Below, in pieces: positions 57,546-64,000 of a stretch of DNA of 64,000 bases. The position numbers and the translations under genes are program-made. The stretch covers positions 1 through 64,000 of the forward strand of contig NZ_JAABOS010000011.1 in NCBI RefSeq assembly GCF_010078235.1, in the 5' to 3' direction. The DNA is from Cognatundibacterium crateris (GTDB lineage: Bacteria > Pseudomonadota > Gammaproteobacteria > Burkholderiales > Burkholderiaceae_D). Position 1 is the stretch's first letter. Each line of letters begins with the position of its first letter. Under the pieces are notes generated by a model, which was not told the DNA's origin, did not search any database, and was given only the letters and a program-made list of their open reading frames with translations.

Positions 57546-58121
57546 CTACGCAATGGCTGGTTGCGCTACATAAGGCGTGTACGTCGTATCAGAAAGACGC
57601 AGTACAGTCTGCTTAGCGAGAGGCTTGGTCTTGAAGATACTGACTAGTTGATTCAGGTCACCGGCTTGTGATGTCAGGGTCTGCGCGGTGCCGCTGGCCC
57701 GTTCAACCAGTACCGCATTCTGCTGCGTTACTTGGTCCATCATAGAAATCGCCTGATTGACTTCTTCTAGGCCTGCCTGTTGTTCTCCGCTGGCGACGCT
57801 AATATCACCGACCATGGCAGACACCTGCTGAACACAGGAGATGACCTCCTGCATGCCGGTTCCCGCATGTTCAACCAGCTGCGCGCCAGCTTCAATTTTC
57901 TTTAATGAGTCAGTGATCAGCGTCGTGATCTCTTTCGCCGCGGTGGTGCTGCGTTGTGACAGATTGCGTACTTCGCTGGCGACCACAGTAAATCCATTGC
58001 CATGCACACTAGCTCTGGCGGCTTCTATGGCAGCATTCAGTGCCAGCATCATGATCAGAATTTTGCCAAAGCCTGTTCGAAGGCGGGTGGCGATACTAGT
58101 TTCATTTGATTTCGTTTGCAT
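57546..58121 (-). CDS. Miniature methyl-accepting chemotaxis protein (internal deletion)
   Basis: A 191-residue protein. Its first 18 residues after MQTKSNE (TSIATRLRTGFGKILIMM) look like a normal receptor N-terminus. They run directly into ALNAAIEAARA, the tip of the signalling domain. The expected 250-300 residues between (rest of first membrane helix, ligand domain, second helix, HAMP, first methylation helix) are missing, in frame. The remaining half (VVASEVRNLSQRS, QQNAVLVERASGTAQTL) is well kept. It is either a pseudogene or a soluble signalling fragment. ATG 58121 follows AAGGG. Confidence 0.8.
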   Translation of the reverse strand: MQTKSNETSIATRLRTGFGKILIMMLALNAAIEAARASVHGNGFTVVASEVRNLSQRSTTAAKEITTLITDSLKKIEAGAQLVEHAGTGMQEVISCVQQVSAMVGDISVASGEQQAGLEEVNQAISMMDQVTQQNAVLVERASGTAQTLTSQAGDLNQLVSIFKTKPLAKQTVLRLSDTTYTPYVAQPAIA

Positions 58122-58748
58122 AATCAGCCCTTGGTAGCTGCATCGCGTTACAGATGGGCGAATCATGAAGCGCTGAGCATATATTGGGAAATTGATTGTC
58201 TTAATAAATGAGATAGCAATGTCTTATAAGTTAAGAAAAATGGAAACGTAGATGCTGTAATTGGAATTTTTGAGGTCTAAGACGTGAAGGCTGCCACCCA
58301 TGCCGGATAGCTTTGAATTCACCAATGAAGAAGAACCGATTCTGGCTGTTTGCAGGTGAGGGAATGGCTGAGTTGATAAAATGAAATCGTCAATTCACTT
58401 GTATGCGTATGATTTATCACAAAACCTGCAGTTAGATCGGGAGCAGAAGGTATGACAGAATGGTGCCTATGTCCGGATGATGAGATAATAGGCAGTACTA
58501 GTTGGCTGTCGTGCCGGATATTCAGCGCTCAACAGCTATCACATCATCCCTGCGCAGACAGGGAAGCAGATATTTTCGCCGTGACTCCCCTGAATCCATC
58601 TTTGCTGGAATTCCAGTTTATGATAGACGCGCTAACAGAACGGGATCACCGCAGCGAAAGTCTTTCCCACTTTGGTTATCACGCAGGAAGCATGATAGTG
58701 CCTCTGCCAGATGACCTGATTCTCAGATGAAAATGAAAGGATAATTTG
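58122..58748. other. Intergenic region upstream of the lipoprotein gene
   Basis: This 627-nt stretch has no credible gene. A 92-codon plus-strand frame (58452-58730) has no family resemblance and no ribosome site. Around 58545-58610, CCCTGCGCAGACAGGG and CCATCTTTGCTGGAATTCC resemble a decayed form of the common intergenic 'TCATTCCTGCGCAGGCAGGAATCC' hairpin repeat; this is an impression from memory. The segment 58180-58260 is AT-rich and probably holds the receptor promoter. Confidence 0.4.
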
Positions 58749-59222
58749 ATGAAAAATTCACTGAAAAATCGCGTCTTGCCTGCTACCGCATTGGCAATCA
58801 GTCTGTTCGGTTTAAGTGCTTGTGGTGGTGGCAGTGGCAGTACGGATGCACCAATTGTTTCATCTGTATTGACTATTGCAGCAACGCCATTGAGCGTAGT
58901 AAAAGGAAACATCAGCACCTATACTTTTACCGCTACCAACATCAATGCAGTGGCTGTGAGTGGCGTTGGTTTTAATGTCGATTTTGGTGCCAATGTGACG
59001 ATTACTCAGCGTCCGCAATTTGGGTGTACAGCGAGTTCTTTTTCTTACTCTTCATCCGGAACCACCTCGATTACTTTCGGTAGTGTGCCAGCGAAGTCAC
59101 AATGCCAGCTCGTCGTTGCCATCACACCAGTGAATATTGGTGTCGTGAGTCCGGCAGTGTCGACTGTAGGAAATCTGAGCATTAATGGCTCGATTCCGGT
59201 TGTGACCGTCACCGCCTTCTGA
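58749..59222 (+). CDS. Putative lipoprotein with Ig-like/DUF11-like domain
   Basis: A 157-residue protein. The signal peptide ends in a lipobox (FGLSAC, Cys at about residue 26), followed by a Gly/Ser linker. The body (TATPLSVVKG-like start, TFTATNINAVAVSGVGFNVDFGANVTI, GSVPAKSQCQLVVAITP) looks like a beta-sandwich of the DUF11 or choice-of-anchor type, with two cysteines. It is probably anchored in the outer membrane. The start is ATG 58749 after AAAGGA. No partner gene is adjacent. Confidence 0.75.
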   Translation: MKNSLKNRVLPATALAISLFGLSACGGGSGSTDAPIVSSVLTIAATPLSVVKGNISTYTFTATNINAVAVSGVGFNVDFGANVTITQRPQFGCTASSFSYSSSGTTSITFGSVPAKSQCQLVVAITPVNIGVVSPAVSTVGNLSINGSIPVVTVTAF

Positions 59223-59238
59223 CATGACATAACAAATC

Positions 59239-59275
59239 AATAGCCAGTGTGCTGAACCGCAGCCTGGCTATTGTT
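59239..59275 (+). terminator. Weak stem-loop after the lipoprotein gene
   Basis: AATAGCCAG (59239-59247) pairs with CTGGCTATT (59264-59272) around a 16-nt loop that can itself pair CTG/CAG. GTTCTAT follows, a poor U-run. It probably ends the lipoprotein message. The rest of the 351-nt gap to lipA (59223-59573) shows no gene. Confidence 0.5.
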
Positions 59276-59573
59276 CTATCCTGAATTTTGTTTCTGGAGT
59301 GCCGGCATGCCCCTGCGTCTGAGTTGGCGGTATTTTCTTCAGTGAAGATGAAATTCTCAGGCTATCTCTTAGAAATAAGGCGGACTGGGCGGCCAGGATG
59401 CAGAATCAAGGGAGTGAGGAGGATTACGCTGATTGGGGTGGGCACATGCCTGTTATCTGTGCGCCGCTTGCAAAGCATGTTCCGCTTGGAGTAATTTTGA
59501 AGCGCGGGGCGAGTCGCACAATTTAAGTGTGTGACAGACCTGCCCCGGCCTTAGCTTTCGAGCGAAGAGACTA

Positions 59574-60563
59574 TTATTCGCCTATGCCATGCGCTTGCTG
59601 ATCTGCATGGTAGCTGGAACGCACCATCGCGCCGACTGCTGCATGGGCGAAGCCCATTTTATAAGCTTCTTCTTCATACATTTTGAATACGTCAGGATGC
59701 ACATAGCGACGTACTGGTAAGTGGTGGCCACTTGGTGCCAGATACTGGCCTATGGTCAGCATGTCGACATTGTGTGCACGCATATCGCGCATGACTTGCA
59801 ACACCTCTTCATCGGTTTCACCGAGTCCGACCATGATGCCGGATTTGGTCGGCACATGTGGATGCTGTTCTTTGAAGCGTTTTAGCAGGTTCAGCGAATA
59901 TTCGTAGTCAGAGCCAGGGCGTGCTTCTTTGTACAGGCGCGGTGCGGTTTCCAGGTTGTGGTTCATCACATCCGGTGGTGCCATGTTCAGGATTTCCAGC
60001 GCGCGGTCCATACGGCCACGGAAGTCCGGCGTCAGGATTTCTATGCGTGTCACCGGCGACAGTTCGCGGATTTTCTGTATGCATTCTGCAAAGTGCGCCG
60101 CACCGCCATCACGCAGGTCGTCGCGGTCAACCGAGGTAATCACCACATAGCTGAGTTTGAGTTCCGCAATCGTCTTCGCCAGATTCAGTGGCTCGTTCAC
60201 ATCCAGCGGGTCTGGGCGGCCATGACCAACGTCGCAGAACGGGCAGCGGCGTGTACATTTGTCACCCATGATCATGAAAGTCGCAGTGCCTTTGCCAAAG
60301 CATTCACCGATATTCGGGCAGGATGCTTCTTCGCAGACGGTAACCAGTTTGTTAGCGCGCAGGATGTCTTTGATTTCATAGAAACGCGTAGTCGGCGAAC
60401 CGGCTTTTACCCGTATCCAGTCTGGCTTAGGCAGACGTTCCATCGGTACGATCTTGATCGGGATACGCGCAGTTTTGCTCGCGCCTTTTTGTTTTTCAGT
60501 AGGATCGTAGGCCGCTGGGCTGGCTGTGGTATCTGGGGATGCAGGTGTATTTTCGGTTGTCAT
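59574..60563 (-). CDS. lipA: Lipoyl synthase
   Basis: A 329-residue radical SAM enzyme that inserts two sulfurs into octanoyl groups on lipoyl domains. The auxiliary cluster motif [12 protein letters not shown] lies at about residues 76-87 and the radical SAM motif CTRRCPFC at about 103-110. The C-terminal RSSYHAD serine motif is present. It has a longer, Thr/Pro-rich N-terminus, as in other betaproteobacteria. It follows lipB by 21 bp on the same strand, so the pathway genes form an operon. Confidence 0.97.
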   Translation of the reverse strand: MTTENTPASPDTTASPAAYDPTEKQKGASKTARIPIKIVPMERLPKPDWIRVKAGSPTTRFYEIKDILRANKLVTVCEEASCPNIGECFGKGTATFMIMGDKCTRRCPFCDVGHGRPDPLDVNEPLNLAKTIAELKLSYVVITSVDRDDLRDGGAAHFAECIQKIRELSPVTRIEILTPDFRGRMDRALEILNMAPPDVMNHNLETAPRLYKEARPGSDYEYSLNLLKRFKEQHPHVPTKSGIMVGLGETDEEVLQVMRDMRAHNVDMLTIGQYLAPSGHHLPVRRYVHPDVFKMYEEEAYKMGFAHAAVGAMVRSSYHADQQAHGIGE

Positions 60564-60584
60564 GATACGGAGCGTTTCGAAAAA

Positions 60585-61262
60585 TCAGGGAGTTTCGTGA
60601 GTAACGGATAAGAGGTCTTGTAAATTCTGTGCGAGTCTTTGCTGTACATCGGCCAATGCTGCCTGCACGCCCAGGGTTTTCATATCCACGGTAGCCAGTC
60701 CCGCATAGCCGCAGGGATTGATCCAGGAAAAGGGGGCGAGGTCCATATCGACATTCAGTGATACCCCATGGTAGGTGCAGCCATTGCCGCGTACTTTCAA
60801 TCCTAAAGCCGCAATTTTGGCCCCTTTCCAGGGGCCAGCGCAGACATAAATGCCGGGTGCGCCTTCTTTGCGCTCTCCAGCCAGGCCATAATGGGCGAGG
60901 GTATCGATGACGGCTTGTTCAATTTTAAATACAAATTCGCGTGCAAACAGTCTTGCCTGCGCATGGCTGCGGCGCAGATCCATCATCAGATATATGACGA
61001 CCTGGCCCGGCCCATGATACGTCACTTCACCACCGCGATCCGTCTGTACCACGGGGATATCATGCGCCGCCAACACGTGCGACTGATCCGCACCCAGTCC
61101 CAGCGTGAATACCGGCGGATGTTCGACTATCCAGAATTCATTGGGCGTATTGGCATCGCGCGCATCGGTAAATGTGCGCATTGCATCGTAGGTCTGCTGA
61201 TAAGGCTCAATGCCGCGATGCAGAATGATGGGGGTAGTGGAAGTAGAGGTGCTGTTTTGCAT
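60585..61262 (-). CDS. lipB: Octanoyltransferase
   Basis: A 225-residue enzyme that moves octanoyl from ACP to lipoyl domains. [18 protein letters not shown] is the family signature (about residues 76-93). The catalytic lysine lies in [10 protein letters not shown] and the catalytic cysteine in [14 protein letters not shown]. It is first in a lipB-lipA operon. The spacer upstream holds a 10-bp tandem repeat. Confidence 0.96.
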   Translation of the reverse strand: MQNSTSTSTTPIILHRGIEPYQQTYDAMRTFTDARDANTPNEFWIVEHPPVFTLGLGADQSHVLAAHDIPVVQTDRGGEVTYHGPGQVVIYLMMDLRRSHAQARLFAREFVFKIEQAVIDTLAHYGLAGERKEGAPGIYVCAGPWKGAKIAALGLKVRGNGCTYHGVSLNVDMDLAPFSWINPCGYAGLATVDMKTLGVQAALADVQQRLAQNLQDLLSVTHETP

Positions 61263-61330
61263 AGACCGCTAGTTTAACATCCTTGACTGGCGATGGTCGT
61301 TTTTCCTGCGGTCAACCAGCTATCAATAGC

Positions 61331-61390
61331 CATAAGCAGCCACAAGCAGCCAGAAGCAGCTACAAGCGGCTTGCCTCGCCTCTTGTAGCT
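61331..61390. repeat. 10-bp tandem repeats and hairpin upstream of lipB
   Basis: Four 10-bp units (CATAAGCAGC, CACAAGCAGC, CAGAAGCAGC, TACAAGCGGC) cover 61331-61370. The last overlaps one arm of a perfect 9-bp inverted repeat, AGCTACAAG (61358-61366) with CTTGTAGCT (61382-61390). The array sits between the lipB start and the DUF2917 gene end, where a terminator or promoter is expected. Confidence 0.75.
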
Positions 61391-61403
61391 TGTGTCTTTG
61401 CCA

Positions 61404-61727
61404 TTAAGCAAAGACGTGGTTTAGCTTTTGTGTCAGCTTTTGCAAGTAGTTTGTCACGGCGAATTCGGACTGATGGGCGGCAGCCGGGCTGGTGACCGTT
61501 TGTAATTCGATCCTGCTTGCTTGTTGATCTGCTTCCAGCACGACCATACGATGCGCTGGAATGACGACCGTTTCATCTGTAGCGAGCCAGAAATCACTGT
61601 CATCACCGGCGATTGTCAGCCAGATACGGCCACATACAACTTTGATTTGTCGGTCAACAGGGGACACGCCGGAAAGTGTTTTTCCAGCAGTGATCGTGTA
61701 AGATGGGTTTGCAAAATTATTTGTCAT
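61404..61727 (-). CDS. DUF2917 domain protein
   Basis: A 107-residue protein. GRIWLTIAGDDSDFWLATDETVVIP is the DUF2917 signature (about residues 33-57), a small beta-rich fold of unknown role. ATG 61727 (MTNNFANPS) has AAGGA just upstream; the frame continues to 61790 but that part is leader sequence. It is divergent from a GcvA-like LysR gene, an arrangement seen in other Burkholderiales, and is probably its target. An 8-bp hairpin (61394-61415) spans the stop codon. Confidence 0.82.
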   Translation of the reverse strand: MTNNFANPSYTITAGKTLSGVSPVDRQIKVVCGRIWLTIAGDDSDFWLATDETVVIPAHRMVVLEADQQASRIELQTVTSPAAAHQSEFAVTNYLQKLTQKLNHVFA

Positions 61728-61786
61728 TTCCTTGCTCCTTGTTGTGCAGCAAAAAACCAATAAAAATTGATTTATCAGAGGGAAAT

Positions 61787-61801
61787 TCAATGCTGCATTG
61801 A
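61787..61801. promoter_or_regulatory. Palindrome in the DUF2917/LysR spacer
   Basis: TCAATGCTGCATTGA is a perfect dyad with 7-bp arms. It lies 60 bp upstream of the DUF2917 start and about 112 bp upstream of the LysR start. LysR regulators bind dyads of this size between divergent genes. The role is inferred from position. Confidence 0.5.
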
Positions 61802-61913
61802 GATGTACGTATTGTAGGTGTTTCTAATTCATCGACAAAACGAGAAATTTTGGCTTTGCTTGCTAATAAAATTCACATTGTTATGTGTCTTGCTGATGAT
61901 GGATATATGAAAA

Positions 61914-62798
61914 ATGGATATCAGAAAACTGCCTAATTTTGCAGCACTGCGCGCATTTGAAGCTGCTGCGCGACATCAGAATTTTTCCAAGGCGGCGGAA
62001 GAGATACATCTTACCCACGGCGCGGTCAGCCATCAGGTGCGTGCGCTGGAAGAAGAGCTGAACATAGAATTATTTACGCGTCACGGCAAGCGTCTGGTAT
62101 TGAATGCTGAAGGTGAGCGTTATGCGGCAGCGATACGTTTGTGCTTGCAAAATTTAGCTGAAGCCACCGAGCAATTGCAAAAGCGCAATCAACAAAAGCG
62201 GCTAGGGATTACTTCATTACCCTCGTTTGCGGCACGCTGGTTGTCACCACGGCTGGGGCGATTTATCGAACACTATCCGGATTTGGAAGTGAGTTTGCAA
62301 TCGAGTAATCAACTGGCCGATTTTTCGCGTGACTCTATCGATATCGGGATACGTTTTGGACTCGGTAATTATCCCGGCCTGGTGTCTGAATTTTTGATGG
62401 GCGATTATTATTACCCCGTGGTCAGTCCGCGCTATCACGGTGGTAAATTGCCAGCGACGCCCGCTGAATTGGCAGCATCGCATTTACTGCGCTGTGAAGA
62501 AGAACCCTGGGAGCCGTGGTTTCGCGCTGCGGGTTTAGACAATGAAGAGCCAACCAGTGGCCTGGTTTACCAAGACGCGTCTATCCTGGCGCGTGCCGCA
62601 GTGGACGGTCAGGGCATCGCTCTGGGGCGACATGCAATCGTGCATTCCGATATAGAAAGTGGCCAGTTAGTCCGCTTGTTTGAGATAGAAATACCCAGCC
62701 CGGTTTCCTATCATCTGGTGTATCAGGAGCAGTCGCTCAATAAGCCACAGGTGCGTGCGTTTCGCGAATGGCTGTTGGCTGAAGTCGCGTTGAAATAA
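61914..62798 (+). CDS. LysR-family regulator, GcvA-like
   Basis: A 294-residue regulator. The N-terminal helix-turn-helix is seen at LRAFEAAARHQNFSKAAEEIHLTHGAVSHQVRALEEEL (about residues 12-49). ELFTRHGKRLVLNAEGERY and the effector domain with SLPSFAARWLSPRLGRF are typical of the GcvA subgroup. It probably controls the divergent DUF2917 gene. It converges with the DeoR-type gene (42-bp gap). Confidence 0.9.
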   Translation: MDIRKLPNFAALRAFEAAARHQNFSKAAEEIHLTHGAVSHQVRALEEELNIELFTRHGKRLVLNAEGERYAAAIRLCLQNLAEATEQLQKRNQQKRLGITSLPSFAARWLSPRLGRFIEHYPDLEVSLQSSNQLADFSRDSIDIGIRFGLGNYPGLVSEFLMGDYYYPVVSPRYHGGKLPATPAELAASHLLRCEEEPWEPWFRAAGLDNEEPTSGLVYQDASILARAAVDGQGIALGRHAIVHSDIESGQLVRLFEIEIPSPVSYHLVYQEQSLNKPQVRAFREWLLAEVALK

Positions 62799-62840
62799 CT
62801 CAGAAGCTTTACTGCTCAGGCTCTCGTGCGATCACGGCTC

Positions 62841-63641
62841 TCAAGCCAGCATAATTTTGGTTTTGATTTTGTCAAAAGTCGCATGCATTTGTTCCGGCAC
62901 CGCCTGATCGGTAAACAGCACATCGATCTGCGATAAATGCCCTAATTTGACTAAAGCAGGGCGGTCAAATTTCGTATGGTCTGCCGCTAAAAATACAGTT
63001 CTCGAATGTTTGATTATCGCTTCAGAAACCCGCACTTCCCGGTAATCAAATTCACGCAAGGTGCCATCCATTTCTATGCCGGAAATGCCAATGATGCCAA
63101 AGTCGACCTGAAACTGACTGATTACATCCACGGCCGCTTCACCGGTTAAGCCACCGTCACGCGCACGCACGACACCACCGGTCACAATCACCTCAATATC
63201 CTGATAGTTACTCATGATGCTGGCAACGTTCATGTTATTGGTAATTACCCGCAAATTTCTGTGATGGCACAAAGCACGCGCAATCTCTTCCGTTGTGGTG
63301 CCCAGGTTAATAAACAGGGTGGCCTGATCAGGAATATGGCTGGCCACCAAAGCGGCGATACGGCGTTTTTCGTCTGAGAGCAAAGTCTGGCGTGTGTTAT
63401 ATGCCATGTTCTCCGCGCTGGAAGTCAGGCCGACTCCTCCATGAAAGCGGCGCAATAAATTCAAATCAGCCAGTAAATTGATATCACGTCGTATTGTTTG
63501 CTGCGTCACACGGAACTGCGCGGCGAGTTGCTCGACCGAAGCAAAGCCTTCTCTTTGTACGTTCGCTAATAATTCTTGCTGTCGCAGATTGAGCGTTTGC
63601 GCGGATGTCTGGCTGTATGACGGTGTCAACTTGGCTGGCAT
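62841..63641 (-). CDS. DeoR/GlpR-family transcriptional regulator
   Basis: A 266-residue repressor. The N-terminal helix-turn-helix is RQQELLANVQREGFASVEQLAAQFRVTQQTIRRDINLLADL (about residues 20-60). The sugar-phosphate-binding domain follows with INLGTTTEEIARAL, VIVTGGVVRARDGGLTG and FLAADHTKFDR. The last two resemble GlpR, suggesting a glycerol-3-phosphate or similar ligand, but no glp gene is in the window. ATG 63641 follows AAGGAAG; an in-frame TTG at 63659 overlaps that site. Confidence 0.88.
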   Translation of the reverse strand: MPAKLTPSYSQTSAQTLNLRQQELLANVQREGFASVEQLAAQFRVTQQTIRRDINLLADLNLLRRFHGGVGLTSSAENMAYNTRQTLLSDEKRRIAALVASHIPDQATLFINLGTTTEEIARALCHHRNLRVITNNMNVASIMSNYQDIEVIVTGGVVRARDGGLTGEAAVDVISQFQVDFGIIGISGIEMDGTLREFDYREVRVSEAIIKHSRTVFLAADHTKFDRPALVKLGHLSQIDVLFTDQAVPEQMHATFDKIKTKIMLA

Positions 63642-63828
63642 GTAACAAGCTTCCTTCAACGAAAGAGAAAATGTTCGAAAACGAAAATGAACATTGTAAT
63701 CGAAGCATGTGGCAAGTGTATTTCTGGCGGAAATATGGCGCTAAGTTGTTTTACGTTGCAGGTGCTTTAGGATTGAGTAACCGTATACTTAGCAAGCTCG
63801 CCTTTGATTTTCATCGCTTTTGACTAAG

Positions 63829-63921
63829 CAATTTGTGCTTCACGGAAAACGGATTAGAAAGTGTCGTTGTCTGAGCGTAGCGAGTTTCGACACTTTCCCG
63901 TTTTACGTGATGCGCAAATTG
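63829..63921. repeat. Long imperfect inverted repeat
   Basis: The left arm (63829-63866) and right arm (63888-63921) are inverted copies. CAATTTGTGCTTCACGGAAAACGG matches the reverse complement of CCGTTTTACGTGATGCGCAAATTG with three differences, and AAAGTGTCG pairs with CGACACTTT. The loop is about 21 nt. No gene lies inside. It resembles a dispersed intergenic hairpin (MITE- or REP-like). A second hairpin, GTGCCG/CGGCAC (63921-63942), follows at once. Confidence 0.75.
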
Positions 63922-63942
63922 TGCCGACACGTAGTGCGGCAC

Positions 63943-64000
63943 CCGCAGGGCGCAGTCTTCAGCGTCGCCTTCTTTGGCTTACCTTTCTTGGCGAAGCAAG
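63943..64000. other. Structured tail of the repeat, cut by the window edge
   Basis: This segment ends in CTTTCTTGGCGAAGCAAG, where CTTG and CAAG begin a further hairpin whose right arm would lie past base 64000. It seems to belong to the same composite element as 63829-63942. No gene is visible; the spacer from 63642 to 63828 also holds none beyond the presumed promoter of the DeoR-type gene. Confidence 0.4.

Noticed and set aside
58452-58730. 92-codon plus-strand frame upstream of the lipoprotein gene
   Set aside because: No ribosome site or family resemblance; it overlaps a possible decayed intergenic repeat.
1-64000. CRISPR arrays, prophage or intact insertion sequences
   Set aside because: No regular spaced direct repeats of 25-40 bp, phage structural genes or transposase genes were seen; only short tandem repeats and palindromic elements were found.

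Overview
The window looks like chromosome from a betaproteobacterium of the order Burkholderiales, most likely an Oxalobacteraceae-type genome (Undibacterium-like). This rests on the tuf / tRNA-Trp / secE-nusG-rplKAJL-rpoBC order, a 1368-residue RpoB, a C-terminally extended second IF-1, the birA-coaX-SPOR trio, a Gcr-type 'site-specific recombinase' membrane protein and a DUF2917/GcvA-like LysR divergent pair. The genus is inference; no 16S gene is present.

Layout. 1-12.6 kb: end of tuf, tRNA-Trp, then secE, nusG, rplK, rplA, rplJ, rplL, rpoB and rpoC on the plus strand, with structured leaders or attenuators between rplA/rplJ, rplL/rpoB and rpoB/rpoC and a strong terminator after rpoC. 12.6-15 kb: biotin ligase, type III pantothenate kinase and a SPOR-domain protein. 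15-16.7 kb (minus): a BlaI/MecI-type repressor and M56 membrane protease with two clear operators. 16.9-23.5 kb (minus): oligopeptidase B-like S9 peptidase, a secreted protein of unknown role, a DUF5117-type zinc protease and a GNAT acetyltransferase. 23.7-26.8 kb: IclR regulator plus hutG and hutF (end of histidine degradation). 27.2-33.2 kb: M16 protease, DAHP synthase (minus), a phytanoyl-CoA dioxygenase-like protein and an esterase. 33.2-39.7 kb: a palindromic repeat, a solute-binding protein, lysA with a divergent Lrp-type regulator, an outer-membrane protein, a TlpA-like thioredoxin, a KAS III enzyme and a YitT protein. 39.9-43.7 kb: the Gcr-type membrane protein and a CNNM/CorC-type protein.

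44-58 kb is rich in signalling genes: a large GAF-GAF-PAS-GGDEF-EAL protein, an HD-GYP phosphodiesterase, a GAF/EAL protein with a broken GGDEF domain and a chemoreceptor reduced by an internal deletion. Interleaved are a phosphofructokinase, a divergent MBL hydrolase / TauE-SafE permease pair that points to sulfur handling, and an isolated fragment of the malonate decarboxylase system (a fused mdcD-mdcE and mdcG) directly joined to the HD-GYP gene. 58.7-64 kb: a lipoprotein, lipA and lipB, DUF2917 with a divergent LysR regulator, a DeoR/GlpR-type regulator and, at the edge, a long imperfect inverted repeat.

Most of the window is ordinary core chromosome. No CRISPR array, prophage or intact insertion sequence was seen. 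The features most worth a second look are the HD-GYP/mdcDE/mdcG cluster, the miniature chemoreceptor, the BlaI/M56 pair with a non-standard sensor domain, and the two palindromic repeat elements.
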